Source of the DNA: Reticulitermes speratus
Taxonomy: Eukaryota > Arthropoda > Insecta > Blattodea > Rhinotermitidae
Assembly (NCBI GenBank): GCA_021186555.1
Contig: JAJKFL010000330.1
Coordinates: 27,395,444-27,459,443, forward strand
Direction of reading: 5' to 3'
DNA: 64,000 nt
Part shown: positions 47,113 to 58,690 of the stretch, piece by piece
Layout of the letters: each line of letters starts with the position of its first letter
How positions within the stretch are numbered: position 1 is the first letter of the stretch
Made by a program: the position numbers and the translations under genes
Notes under the pieces: model-generated
Databases searched by the model: none
Told to the model about the DNA's origin: nothing
What the model saw: only the letters and a program-made list of their open reading frames with translations

Positions 47113-47226
47113 TCTGGTAGAAATCTACAGACGTTTCGGAGCAACCTCTTATACCACCTTAGTTCTTATAACCTGATGATGGAAGCAGCAGGATCCTTCG
47201 AAACTTTTAGTATATTTCACCAAACT
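47113..47226. mobile_element. inverted pair of hammerhead-like arms
   Basis: The left arm on the minus strand reads GTTGCTCCGAAACGTCTGTA then GATTTCTACCAGAC. The right arm on the plus strand reads CTTCGAAACTTTTAGTATAT then TTCACCAAAC. Both point outward. The left arm lacks the CUGANGA core; the right arm keeps it. Confidence 0.55.
47173..47211 (+). ncRNA. hammerhead-like motif, CUGAUGA core
   Basis: CTGATGA at 47173-47179, an extra U (with a further G left unpaired), helix II GAAG/CTTC (4 bp), GAAAC at 47200-47204, helix III AC-TTTTA-GT, A at 47211. Helix I is not convincing. Confidence 0.45.
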
Positions 47227-47604
47227 AAATAATTTTATATCTTAAAAGATAGAATTCTTTACAGTCACTGCCGCGAGACCTCAAATCTAACATGACCGAT
47301 GAATAATTTCGAAATTATTATGTCATATTTCTATTTGTAATTTATACTATCATCTGGTATTGTTAGAAACGTGACGCGGGAGGCCGCTATGAGATGGATG
47401 TGTGGCTAAAGGGGGAGGCAAGTAGTGCTGATTAGAGGTTGTAAGATAATATTAAGATGAATCTTAAGGAAAGAGATTTTGAACATGGGAGCTTGATTTA
47501 ACTAGATAAATTTCGTGTTCACATGCAAACTTTGGTATTTACTTATACTACCAGCGAGTGGAACATTTTCATACGATTCCCTGTCTTTATGTTATACAAC
47601 TTTT
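47227..47604. other. no gene seen
   Basis: No recognised feature. Confidence 0.4.
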
Positions 47605-47884
47605 TTTTATGGAGAAGGGCCCCACAGCAGATGCTACGGACGCACCTCAGTCTTGAGGCTTATTGTGCAACCCTGTGATGAGATGATTAGTTTTTTTCCA
47701 TTTTTCCGTGTAATGGAACACCGGTGGAATGAAATTGACAGGGGAAAACCGAAGTACTCGGGGATAAATCTGTCCCAGTGCCACTTTGTCCACCACAAAT
47801 CCCACATGGACTGACCCGGGATCGAACCCTGCTCTCCGCGGTGAGCAGTCGGCGACTAACCGCTTGAGCCATGGCACGGCCATG
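47605..47884 (-). mobile_element. tRNA-derived SINE, family 2, full length
   Basis: On the minus strand: GCCGTGCCATGGCTCAAGC, box B GGGTTCGATCCCGGGTC, the shared body and the GTGGGGCCCTTCTCCAT end followed by A residues. Compare 33489 and 21358. Confidence 0.85.
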
Positions 47885-47889
47885 TTGTG

Positions 47890-48869
47890 CAACTTACACT
47901 GCTTATCCAACCAGGAAGGTAAAAGCGGCTTGCAAAACAATAGATTGAACAGTTTATTCTGTATTTGTAACTTCTATGGTACCTAAAGCATAATATATTT
48001 AGAATATTTTTTCGTATTTTTGTTACATGTTAAGCAACGTTTTGCTTGTACCGTGCTTGTATTCTATTTCCGGTTTTGCTTTGATGTTCCTCATACTCAT
48101 AGGCACCTGGATACTATTCACTCTGTTTTTGGCAGCGTCACATTACCTGTTCTCAATTTTCCGTCCTTTTATATTTATATAATGGTCTTTCAATTTACAT
48201 TATTGGGCTTCTCTTTCTATAATTCTTTAGTATTCATTTGCTCTAAACATGTAAGATGGCCTATATATATCTTAGGATTTTTAAGTTTTTATTTCTGCTC
48301 GGTATTGTTTACTCTCGCTGGCGGTCCTTGTTTATCCATTGTTTATTTTATTTAAGCTTTTTTCTCATGGCCAATATTTTGCCAAGTATCGCCAATTATT
48401 GTAATGTATAACTTTTTCCTTTTTTCATATTGATCTGCCATTTGGCATATTCAGTTTAGAGTGTATTTTATAGTTCTATAACATACTGCAAACTTGCATA
48501 TTATTAGTACTTTTGCCTTAGCTACATGTACATAAATCTTTGTCTCAAATTTTTCCATTATTCATTTGAGTAACCTACATACAAATTTCTTTGTAAATAA
48601 TCCTTAGGATCCGCAAATAACACGTGATCATCTGAATACAATGAATAAGATACTTTGTGCTTGCAGATGATTCCATATAATTTATGTTTCAAAGACTCGA
48701 TTCTTATCTGCTCCATACACGCACATTAAATCAAGTAGATAATATTCAGAATTGCATTCATAAAGAAGTAAAGATAGAATGCATTCGGGAAGTGCATGTT
48801 ACCATTCACTTCAAAATTTATCTTCCAAATTTCTTGCTAAACTTGTGGAGTTAAAATATAAAAAAAAAT
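47890..48869. other. no gene seen
   Basis: A hydrophobic, T-rich open frame at 48020-48355 has no family features and is probably chance. Confidence 0.4.
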
Positions 48870-49190
48870 TAATTTTAGCTGTCCTGTTATATGTATGTGA
48901 AACTGATCCCTCAGACTAAGGAAAGAACACGGACTGATGGTGTTTAAGAATAAATTTCTGAGGTGAATAATTTGACCTGATAGAAAGGAAGTTACAGATA
49001 GGACACGTGCAAAATTTATAGGCCTGTTCGTAAGATATATATTATATATAAAATTATATGTATATATATTGCGGTGTTCGAATCAAGGAGAATGAGGTGG
49101 AAGAGGCTTATATGACTCTCATGGAACATGTAAGAAATCCTTACAAAATTGTAGACGGAGAATTTGAAGTTAAGAGACAATTTGTAAGAC
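48870..49190 (+). mobile_element. LINE-2 3' fragment
   Basis: TGTATGTGAAACTGATCCCT, then TCTGAGGTGAATAATTTGAC, parallels the LINE segment at 40405. A TATATA tract (49035-49070) interrupts it. AGGAGAATGAGGTGGAAGAG at 49088 parallels KSRRMRW-type text. Confidence 0.5.
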
Positions 49191-49194
49191 CTTA

Positions 49195-49465
49195 GCTTTC
49201 TTTTTCCAATGGCTCGACAGCCCCTTGGGGGGCCTAGTCCGCCTCATTTTTCGAGGCTTCACGATCACACAGTTTTTAGACACACCACACTCGTAGGACT
49301 CCTCTGGACGAGGGACCAGCTCGACGTAGAGACCTCTACCTGACAACACACAACACTCACAAGAGACAGACATCCATGCCCTATTCGGGATTCGAACCCG
49401 CAATCCCAGTAAGCGAGCTGCCGTAGACCCACGCCTTAGACCGCGCGGCCACTGGGATCGGCAGA
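49195..49465 (-). mobile_element. tRNA-derived SINE, family 3, full length
   Basis: On the minus strand: box A in GTGGCCGCGCGGTCTAAGGC, box B in GCGGGTTCGAATCCCG, then TGTCTGTCTCTTGTGAGTGT and GGTCCCTCGTCCAGAGGAGT, shared with 54385-54605. The head has a Leu/Ser-tRNA-like feel, but this is not a real tRNA: no CCA-type acceptor pairing. Confidence 0.85.
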
Positions 49466-50459
49466 CCTTAGCATAGGTAGGAGAAAAATAACTAAATATA
49501 TTTCAAATAGGCTATGAGTGTGTGGATTTGAATTACCTGTCTCAGAACAGGTTTATCTAACGGGATCATGTGAAAATTGTAACGAATTTCGTTTCCATAA
49601 AAGACGAGAAATATCTTCACCAGCGAATCGACTGCCACCTTCTCAAGTAATACTGCGCCGAGTGAATTAGTTAAATAATGACATTACTTAGCGAAGATAT
49701 GAGTGAGATATGATTTGCGAAACACGAGTGGAGATTGTGTTTAATGCCTAATTCACGTCCTCATTAACTGTAAATGCATGTGTCTGAATATCGTCAGCAA
49801 CATCATAAGATATCCGTTCTGCCTTAACGCAGACGAGACGGAAAGAATTAAATCAGCGCACGGAAGCGGGCATGCAAGTGAGGTTCAAGAGGCCGGCAAT
49901 CGAGAGTGAAGTGTACTCTGAAGTGCAGTGAGTGGAGTGCGATGCTCCCAGACCTGCCTCAACTCGAACTAACGTGCCATACATTCGGATAGTAAAATAC
50001 TTAAGGAAGTTGTGTTTGGGGAGGGGAAAGAACCCATTTTATAATGCAGACATAAAGCGTGGTATAGGTCCGGGACTTGGGAATTGCAGAAGAGTAGAAG
50101 AAGAGAGAGAAAGATAAAATAGTGCTGAGAGGCGCTGTTGGCGCATAAGCGAGACAGACAATGTGATAGTTGCAACACATGAATCCATTAAGGAGAATCC
50201 CCAGTGGAGAGTAATGAAAAATTTTAAAAAGTGCTTGCAGTGCTGTGCCGAAAGCAAGTCATATGGCGGAGAGATGGGAGCGGCGAATTGCCAGCTGAGT
50301 TACTTCCGTAGACCCCGTCGTGCATTGCTGCGTGCTGTCAGTCTGAGTCCGAGATGCTCACTACACCCATCCGAAATGAGGTTTACTTGTAAGAACCTCA
50401 CTTCCACGGTAAAGGTGTGAATGGTATAAGAGGCCTATTCTAGTGGATTCAGCACTTTT
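49466..50459. other. no gene supported; CpG-rich patch
   Basis: 49850-50400 is richer in CpG than the average here and holds an 85-codon frame at 50163-50420 without a recognised domain. A host first exon or promoter is possible but unproven. Confidence 0.35.
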
Positions 50460-50705
50460 GTGTAGTCGGTATAGCGACTCGCTACGGGCTGGACGGTCGG
50501 GGGATCGAATCCCGGTCGGGGCGAGATTTTCCGCACCCGCCCAGACCGGCCCTGGGGCCCACCTAGCCTCCTACACAATAGGTACCGGGTCTCTTTCCCG
50601 GGGGTGAAGCGGCCGGGGGCGTGGAGTCGACCACCCACCCTCATCTAGTGCCAGGGTTAAAGAAAGAGTAGAGCTATACCTCTACTCCCCGCTCAATGAA
50701 TGCCA
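50460..50705 (+). mobile_element. tRNA-derived SINE, family 1
   Basis: Head TAGTCGGTATAGCGACTCGC then GGGGGATCGAATCCCGG (box B), body CCAGACCGGCCCTGGGGCC, then AGAGCTATACCTCTACTCC. The best-preserved family-1 copy. It lacks the (TTTACC)n tail. Confidence 0.85.
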
Positions 50706-50709
50706 ATTA

Positions 50710-50835
50710 TTCTTCAGAGCTATACCGCTCTGCCCCTCTGTGCCTCCTCTGGCATTTTATAGGGCGACCTTTACATCTATCGGAAATTGAACCCCGGCCT
50801 TCTGTCTCGTGGCCAGTCTCTTAATTATCAAATTC
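50710..50835 (-). mobile_element. possible tRNA-like SINE fragment
   Basis: The minus strand reads TTAAGAGACTGGCCACGAG, then CCGGGGTTCAATTTCCG (box B-like). No other family member was identified. Confidence 0.35.
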
Positions 50836-50839
50836 TTTT

Positions 50840-52774
50840 ATTTCAACTACGGCTACGGCTTTCAGAGATGCAGTTATTAGGCCGACTTAGGAAAGAAACC
50901 TGAGCGCTGAGAGTGAAAAGTGGGGAAGGGAAAAACACCTGGTTTAGATCGAATTATGTAGTGGGAGATGTCATGCCTTTCCGCGAATACAGCTTGTATG
51001 TTGCTGCACTTATGACAGTTCGGCATTTTTACACTTTAAATGTTCGTGTCAGCATCGTGATTAGAAACACCCTGACGACATGGTAACTGTGGCGGAGGTC
51101 GATGAGTGCGGAAGTATTTGTCAGAATGGTACGGGTAGTATTCGAGTTACATAACATTCAGGGATATTCTTCATTACACGCATGACTTCAAGTTTCTCCT
51201 AGAGGTTGTGCTGTATGAAGTTAGTTTGGTAGTTTCTGTAGGAGCAACATAGGAGTTTAGTGTTTGTTTATGAACGCTGGATTACCCATTAATTCGAATT
51301 CCCTTCCAGAGGAGTTTTGACGGTTAACGCTGATGGTATGATGAAGCTGCTGAGGAATTTGATTCTGCTCCAATCCTATATAGTGGCGAGACTGATTTTC
51401 CCTGACCTACTCCAACTCTCCCTTTGTTGACTGTCAGCAGCAGTCGCCCCCCTTCCTTGCATGGAACAACCCACCCCTTTGCCAGATTAGTACGCTTTCC
51501 TATTCTCCCCCATCTTCCCTTTGCTACCACTCAATCGATCCAGTTTTCTAGTGTCCGGGAATATTTGCCCCTGGCCGGCTAGGATTTGTTCTAATGTGTT
51601 TGCAAACATTTCACAGAATCATCTTTCAAATTATCCTTCAAATATGCGACGCGGAAACAGTATTTGTTAGAACATTACTGGAACCATATATCTGAAATTA
51701 TTCCGATCTCAGTGTTACAAATAATTTCTTGCTGTCTTCTTATTTTTGTGCATCGCTGAGATATCCTGTCATTGTTTTAATGGATGGTTAATTAATGACT
51801 TCAGTTATTTTGTTTATTAGGTTCAGGTAGCTTAGTCACTGATACTAACTCACAGACGGACAGATCTCTCCACATAAGGCATTCTTCTTTAATTTCTGAG
51901 GTTTATGAGAGCATCATGCCATCTGTACGTGCGTGCGCGCGCGCGTGTGTGTGTATGCGTGCGTGAGTACGCGTGTTTGTTTATTTCAACTTTGGAATCA
52001 CTTGTCCGGTTTTCATGAAACTTTATTTGAACTTTGTCTTTGGAAGCCCCCAAACACTGCACTCTGTAATTTCACATAATCAGCAACGTGCTGTGCGCTG
52101 TGGGGTAGGGGAAAGGAATTGACACTCAATTTAAGGTTCTGAAGTGACGTGTGTTGCTAGATCTTGAAGTAACATGTAGTTTGCCAAGGTAATACGTTTG
52201 TGCAATACAAACTAGCAATATGGTAGCCATGAGAACAGAGTCTTAGCTTCTGTTTTGATGGCGGTGACTAATGAAACATCATATACAGACACGTGAAATT
52301 TGGTGTGGAAATAAACAGTACACATACATGTACATCACGTATGAAATGTTATCTGTCAGTCGGTACAAATTTAATGTATGCAGAATTTCTTCACAGACGC
52401 TGAATGGAAGTAACAGGAGAGTAGGCTTAGCTTTCTGTTCTGATTGCTGTATTTAAGTTAAAGAGTGCTGGTAGTTTTTGTGACACAGCTTTCTTTTAGA
52501 ACATAGGCCTACCTCTTTAAATTGTCCATTAATTTTATACTTACGCGTCCTAATATACGTAGTTGTGTTTCTTAAACGTTTGAAGTCAAGTGGTTGCTGT
52601 ATGTACTACTTGCTGCAACATTAGAAACCTTTGTGTGTTTGTGTGTTTCATACTATTCTCACAGTAAACACCGATTTGTGTCCCTGTGAGGTAGAAACTG
52701 AACTTTTATACATTCCTTAGATTTATTTTATGTTTCAAATGGCTTCGTCATGTTTGAGGCAGTTAGTCGACGAC
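50840..52774. other. no gene seen; GT/GC microsatellite
   Basis: A GTGC/GCGC/GTGT tract lies at 51926-51972. TTTGGAATCACTTGTCCGG near 51990 has the flavour of an insect repeat tail. Otherwise nothing was recognised. Confidence 0.4.
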
Positions 52775-52935
52775 TTCTTAAGCGGACCCGAGGTCAATCT
52801 GGACAATTTCATTTGAATTTTGTGGTTGACAAAGTGGCACTGGGACAGGTTTTTCCCCGAATGCTTTAGTATTTCTATGACAATATTATCCATCAGTGCT
52901 CCATGCGCTTCTGTTTCTCCTCTTATCAGAAGGAC
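52775..52935 (+). mobile_element. SINE family 2 fragment
   Basis: TTGTGGTTGACAAAGTGGCA then CTGGGACAGGTTTTTCCCCG matches the SINE-2 body in the plus orientation. The tRNA head is eroded. Confidence 0.65.
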
Positions 52936-52939
52936 AAGT

Positions 52940-53649
52940 GGCAAAGTTTGGACTTGAAACAAAGCATGATATTTCAGATAGGGGGAGGGAATGCAGAGAA
53001 TAATACTTTCCGTTTAATATTTTAAAGGTTGATCCTCTTCGGCATACTCGATTGTGTCAGACTCTATTGCGGCATATCTTTAACATTTCGATGTGTTGAG
53101 GATAGCTGAGTTTTATTGATCATATCCTTATGACACCTACGTGGAAACACAGAATGGGCCTACGAAATTAGTCTGGCTGAAAAACTAATGTCGATCTAGA
53201 CCTGAATATTCACGGTTACGAATTTTTTACCGTCGAATAGCTTATGTTTTATTTTACAGTAGACGTTAGCATTATTTACATTACCGTTTGGAAAATGAAA
53301 TAAATTTGTTTGAAACTTGTGCTTTTTTTTAGTTCAGTACTGACAGAGATTGTTGTCGGCTTCACAATAAAAATTCGATATATTGTAGGCGTATCAGATG
53401 TTTCGGCCAGTAATTCTATACAGTAATTTATAATCTGATAGTCGTTCATCTCTTCATACTTTCCCGCCTGTTGTGGAACCGTTATTTCAATGCACTTTTC
53501 AAAAGAGACAGTTTAATTCAGTCCATAACACGTGCACTTTGGAATACCACTCTCAAATTTCTGCTTCGGCCTAACGGTTTTCTCCTTTTTATGTCGTCAA
53601 TAAAGCGTTGTGTGTTGTCTATCATATTCTCTGTGCGTGTCACATTTTC
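52940..53649. other. no gene seen
   Basis: No recognised feature. Confidence 0.4.
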
Positions 53650-53830
53650 AACCATTTTATCCTTCTTGATTTAATTTCAGTTCAGTCAGTGCTTGTTTAT
53701 TTACGTGTTCCTTATAGCACAAAAGCTAATTGTGAGTTATTTATTGTAATAATATTTCGTGAACATTACAAATTATAAAGATCCTGTTATTTGATTTTCT
53801 CCTCATTATGTTACGGAAGTTTGGATGTTT
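53650..53830 (-). mobile_element. LINE-2 fragment
   Basis: CATTTTATCCTTCTTGATTT at 53653-53672 is identical to 6219-6238. The minus strand at 53820-53755 reads CATAATGAGGAGAAAATCAA then CTTTATAATTTGTAATGTTC, the LINE-2 segment with an insertion. Confidence 0.6.
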
Positions 53831-54384
53831 TATTAAGAATTCTGTTCTCAGCCTGCACCAGATCCTTACTATTTTGAAGACCTGGTTGCCAAATTCCCTA
53901 TTACCGTCACTGCTCTTCATAGGAAGTGCTGGAATCGAGGCATGGCGTTATTTCGCTTCCAAAACCCCTTTTTGGGGTTTAAGTGGACGCAGCCTGGCTG
54001 TGACCTGATGTGACCCTGGCTAGACGGTTTTACCATCCTATTCTAGCAGTGGATCCAGACCTACCCCAAAGCTCCTACGCTTGTGCTGTCTGCACCCACA
54101 CCCACACACACACTTTGCAGAATGCTGCAGTGATTGCATCGTTAGGAAGCTCACTGCTCCTAGTTTCTCTCTCCTCCAGCCTCCAGTTGCACGTTCTGAG
54201 CCAAAACGAAGCAATCATACGTGACGTGAAATTAAAATGGACTAAACCTACAGAAGTACAAAAATGGTTTACACTCTGGACTCAGTGACTAGGCCTATGC
54301 AGCGGGGAACTCACTATACAAAGAGCCATGAGCTCTTCGTTTATCAAATACACACTAGTTTTACCTGGAATTTTATGTGGGTAT
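53831..54384. other. no gene seen
   Basis: A CA tract at about 54095-54114. Nothing else was recognised. Confidence 0.4.
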
Positions 54385-54605
54385 GATAACTTGGTCGTTC
54401 GCTTGCTGAGATTGTGGGTTGGAATCCAGCCGGAGGCATGGATGTCTGTGTCTTGTGAGTGTTGTGTCTTGTCAGGTAGATGTCTCTGCGTCGGGCTGAT
54501 CACTCGTCCAGAGGAGTCCTACGGAGTGTGGTGTGTCTGAGTGTGATCGTGACGGGTCGATAATGAGGAGGCTCTGGCCCACTAGGGGCTGTTGCGCCAT
54601 TGGAA
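54385..54605 (+). mobile_element. SINE family 3
   Basis: CTTGCTGAGATTGTGGGTTG then GAATCCAGCCGG (box B), GGATGTCTGTGTCTTGTGAG, GGCTGATCACTCGTCCAGAG and a 3' end CACTAGGGGCTGTTGCGCCA. Matches the minus-strand copy at 49195 throughout. Box A is lost. Confidence 0.8.
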
Positions 54606-54769
54606 TGATAACTTAGACTCTTGACACACAGGACGAAAATAATTGGAGGATATTTGTGAACAAAGTACTTACGAGCATATTTGTACCTAAGAGCTAGAAA
54701 GTAACAGTACGTGGATAATCTTTCATAATAAGGAGCTTCAAAGTTTTAACTGCTCATAAAGTATTAGTA

Positions 54770-55105
54770 GGTGATGAACTGGGCGGGATACGTAGCACAC
54801 CCGAAAAGATTAAAACTGAATGCAAAATTTTAGTCCAAAATGCTGAAGAGAATAAGCCACTTGGGGGGCCCCAAGTACTGGATGGGGCAATAATGCTGTA
54901 AGAGTTGTTAAACAAGTGGGGTTTGAGGTTATAGACTACATTCACTTGGCTCGAGATAGACTCTAGTGGCGGCTGCCGTGAATACGGATATGAACCTACG
55001 GAAGGGACCTTCCTGACACGACTGTAGAAGGGCAGGTGCACGGAGTTAAGTCGACCTTTCGAAGTAACTATCCGTCTGCCATACCAAACAGCGATTCGTG
55101 ACAAA
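54770..55105 (+). mobile_element. LINE-2 3' fragment
   Basis: The translation includes KILVQNAEENKPLGGPKYW, which corresponds to the K(P/A)EGKRPLGRPRRRW-type block of the LINE C-terminus. The tail GGCTCGAGATAGACTCTAGT, then TACGGATATGAACCTACGG, follows. Confidence 0.75.
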
Positions 55106-55389
55106 AGACTCTAATCAGCAAATATATAGATTAACAACCCATTTCTGTCGTGTTAGTTTTTGTGTGGACGCCAAGTGTGTCATTCTCTTACAACATGATC
55201 ATAGGATGCAGCATTCCCGTGATTAATACAGAAATATCTACTGCTGTAACAGTGCGGACATATTTTCCTCTGCACCGAATTCTACTACTTGTTCTTGTCC
55301 CCTGGAAATGAACTGCACGATAATCGGCAGGATTTCAGATTACGAGAATTTACTGGTCGTCTGCGGAAACCCTGTCATTTGAGAACGAC

Positions 55390-55620
55390 GTGATGAGGAA
55401 AACATGTGGATCAAACAGGAAGTAACAGGAGGCTGGAGACAACGAATATTAAAGAAATAAGATGGGAGGTTCTGGACCGGATTATTTTGGCTCAGGATAG
55501 AGACCAATGGTAGGCTGTTGTGAGCACGATGCTGAACCTTTGGATTCCATTAAATATGTGGAATATTTTAGTTATCTGAGCAACTACTGACTCCTTAAGA
55601 GAGGCTCTACTCCGTGGAAT
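55390..55620 (+). mobile_element. LINE-2 3' fragment
   Basis: The frame at about 55441 reads NIKEIRWEVLDRIILAQDR, then the tail GGCTGTTGTGAGCACGATGC and GAGCAACTACTGACTCCTTA. It lies 285 bp from the preceding copy in the same orientation. Confidence 0.75.
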
Positions 55621-56663
55621 TGATTAGTGAGTTCCACCGCTCTGCAGACTTTCTATCGTGTGCTGTCAGTAGTGAAACCTCTGCGAATTTAATTTTTTGT
55701 GCCTGTTTTTTTCCGTAACAGTGTGTTAGAAAACATAATGGTCTTGAGGTTAAAACTTATTCCGGAGACCATAGGTTTGAATCTCTGCTCAGATACCAGC
55801 TCTAGTGGGAATCTTTACAATCACTAATGCTTCCAATAAATGCTGGGATAATACCTTAAAACTCCCTACGCTCATTTCCTTCCTCTTCCGTAATTAGATG
55901 CTATATACACTTGATGAATATGAATGAAATATACCAAATCACGGATGTAAGACATCTACACTGGATAACCGTGTAAGAGGGATGTAAAATATTTCATATC
56001 TTTAAATGTTAAGATTTAAAGGGCAAATTGTAAGTAGAAATGCTTTTTACAGAAATTTTGCCTCTGTTTAACCTGCTCATCTAATACTAGAATTAGAATC
56101 TGGTGCAGACAGTAAATGCTGTTGCTGACCTCGTCAGGATGAAACGCATCTCTCTGTACTGTACAAAAGGGCGTGTAATAAAAAGCAATAGTGGTGCTAA
56201 TTTCGTTGATGTTCTACAATTATAGCGGTGGCGGGGGTTGGGAAGGGGGGCTGTCTTAGTTTTGAAAATAGAACACTACTTCCAGTCCGGTGTTCATGGG
56301 GCGTGGGACTTGTTTAAGCATAGAAATCCGACTTGAAAGACAAGGAAATGCATTTCGACATGGGGAAGTTGAGTGTAGTGGTGGGTTCGTTGACCGACCG
56401 GGTATATCGATTTGGTGGGCCATACTAGTAGTCACGTGACATGTTGAGCTGGTCTGGGCTCTGGATCACAACCATGGCAACCGACGTACTGCATCGTGGC
56501 GCGTAGCGTCATCCCAGCTCCGTGTCTTATCGCAATGAGCAGCGAAATTTTACAAACAGCTCAATGCACTGGCATTGCCTGTCCACAGGGCTGACAGTTC
56601 AATAACCGGACTGATTACATAAAATTAAAGTAAAGTGCAGTGACTAGCCTTTAGCAGAGGCCG
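55621..56663. other. no gene; CpG-rich patch with CACGTG
   Basis: 56430-56560 is CpG-rich and includes TCACGTGAC (E-box). CAACCATGGCAACC at 56468 is a half X-box. No convincing exon. AGGTTTGAATCTCTGCTC at 55768 is a lone box B-like string. Confidence 0.35.
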
Positions 56664-56960
56664 ATATAGCATAGTCAATAGAGTGACTAGGCTATGGGCT
56701 GAATGACCGAGGAATTGTGGTTCGATTTTCGGCAGGGTGAGGTCTTTTTCTTTTCTCCCAAACATCCAGACCTTTTCTGGGGCCCACCCAGCTTCTATTC
56801 ATTAGGTACATGTGGCTCTTTCGTCGAGGGTAAAGCGGACGGGGCGTGAAGCTAACTACTTACATTTATCTAGTACCGAGGTTAAAATGCGTGGAGCTAT
56901 GCTTCCAGTCCCCCATATGCTTTCGTGGTATACACAAGAACAACTTTACCCTTACTGTTG
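56664..56960 (+). mobile_element. tRNA-derived SINE, family 1
   Basis: GATATAGCATAGTCAATAGA then GTGACTAGGCTATGGGCTG (box A), GTGGTTCGATTTTCGGCAGG (box B), CTGGGGCCCACCCAGCTTC, and the 3' end CAACTTTACCC. Confidence 0.8.
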
Positions 56961-57984
56961 CCCTCAAATTATTTTCAGTATCAATTTAAACGCGAGAATC
57001 AGAAAATGCAGAAGAACTGTACCAGACACGAAGACAAGTAAGGCACAGTATTGTCATAGACCCGAAATGATATATGAAGTATGACTGGACACACCAGATT
57101 CGGGGTTTGACCAACGTAGAGAAATCTAACTTATCGCCTGTTGCATTTAACAGCGTACAGAAAGGAACACGGTGAGAAATAAATGCTTTTATATTTCTTA
57201 ATAAATTTTTACCTGACTTGTTGAACATTTTAACATGAACCACATGGTATGTTACATCGTAAAACTTTTACTAGCTTCCTCTTAATTATACTCCGCTGAA
57301 GTGTGGTTGCATTTGGATTGTTTATTATTATTGGCTTAAACATGTAATTAGTGTGATCGCCTTTGAGGAACTAACATTCTGACTTTTGCAACCATTGCTT
57401 CGTCTCTGCTGTGGCTGAAAACGTTCCTGGAAGCAATTTTTCAAGTATAATTTTACTACTTTTGTCACAGTTTTTAATGCATTAAAAACTAGAACTTTAA
57501 TGGGGCATTTTAATTTTTGGAACGTAAACCGCACGGATTCAAAGCTGGCGTGTACGGTGGACATTCTGACGTTGATGTTTGGTTTATTAGCTAATGATTT
57601 TATGGAAAATAATTTACTGGGAGACTCAGAGTTACGATTGAAAAGCTACTTCTGTTGGGTCAAAAAATTTCTAGTTTTTTACGAACTCTTTGTCGCAAAT
57701 GTTTACAAAACTCGCAGATAGGCTGATCAGTAGAACCTACACGTCTCACATTTTATTTTTCCGGCCTTTTTCGGTCTAGGGACACTAGATTTTTTATTGG
57801 AGAGTTAGATCTATTGTTTAGGGTACCACCTGCATACTTAACGTGGCTTCGTCTTTCATAACCACTTTTCCAAAGGGTAGAGTTTTCTTTAACAGTTTAT
57901 ATTAAATATCTGAACGATTTTTTCGGTTCGTATTTTTTAAAGACAGGACTTTGCGAATAAAACACCTTCAGTGTAGAAGAGGAT
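56961..57984. other. no gene seen
   Basis: No recognised feature. Confidence 0.4.
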
Positions 57985-58080
57985 TCCGTTCTTCAGGGAT
58001 ATGACGCCGCGTTACGGGGTAATCGGTTCCCGACGTTTCGAGACAACGTGTGGGCCTCATCTTCAAAGGTCGAAACGTCC
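57985..58080 (-). mobile_element. hammerhead-bearing arm with collapsed partner
   Basis: The minus strand matches the arm at 24619 and 29371 (TTGAAGATGAGG, GAAACGTCGGGAACC). On the plus side the partner arm is reduced to GGTCGAAACGTCC at 58068-58080, as if an internal deletion had removed its core. Confidence 0.6.
58028..58066 (-). ncRNA. hammerhead-like motif (C3 to U)
   Basis: TTGAAGA (58066-58060), extra U, helix II GAGGC/GTCTC with one mismatch or wobble, GAAAC (58039-58035), then GTCGGGA. Confidence 0.45.
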
Positions 58081-58346
58081 AAGAAGAATGCTGGATGCAG
58101 CTGAATGCTCATCACCAAGAAGATGTCATGAATTGAGCCTGCGGGTGAGAGATCAGAAATGCTTGCCAATTTTTGTGGGAAACACGTGAGGAGAAGAGTC
58201 CACATAGGAGACGTACGCCATCCACAAACAAATAGTGAGCACGTAACATCAAATACGGTGACCACACACTCAGCATAGTTGACGACATTTTATCTATTTT
58301 CCCGATTTTAATTAGTACCATATAGCTGGTGTAATGAGAGTGAGTC
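58081..58346. other. no gene seen
   Basis: No recognised feature between the two hammerhead-like motifs. Confidence 0.35.
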
Positions 58347-58379
58347 CTGAAGATGAACTGATACAGTTCGAAACATGTT
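58347..58379 (+). ncRNA. hammerhead ribozyme-like motif, intact core
   Basis: CTGAAGA at 58347-58353, extra U at 58354, helix II GAACT/AGTTC with loop GATAC (5 perfect pairs), GAAAC at 58370-58374, then ATGT and T. Helix III would need a 2-nt loop, which is implausibly tight. No helix I partner is obvious. It stands alone in the plus orientation. It represents a subfamily different from the 23042 and 24742 copies. Confidence 0.5.
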
Positions 58380-58539
58380 GACTATTCATTAACATAAATA
58401 TGTATTAAATAGAAAATAATAAAGTGTACATTTGTCGGAATAAGACTTTATACAATAATAAAAAATGAACGGTGCAGATAACATAAAGTACGCAAAAGAC
58501 TGAATGATATTATTGACATGCATCCAAAGAAGTAATTTG

Positions 58540-58690
58540 TATGAAGGTTTGAACTTGGTCCATTTGGCTCACCATAGAGTTCACTTGTGGACTGTTGTGA
58601 ACACCATAATGAACATTCAGGTTTCACACAAGACGAGAAATTTCTTTACCGCCTGGGTGCAAATATCGTCTTCTCAAGAAGGAATGTGCT
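58540..58690 (+). mobile_element. LINE-2 tail fragment
   Basis: GGCTCACCATAGAGTTCACT, then TGTTGTGAACACCATAATGA and GAGAAATTTCTTTACCGCC, follow the family tail order. Confidence 0.65.

Noticed and set aside
48020-48355. Hydrophobic 111-codon frame
   Set aside because: T-rich sequence gives Phe/Leu/Ser-rich translations by composition.
50163-50420. 85-codon frame in a CpG-rich patch
   Set aside because: No domain and no clear splice signals; mentioned only as part of the patch.
56468-56505. ATG in a good context (CAACCATGG)
   Set aside because: The frame closes after ten codons.
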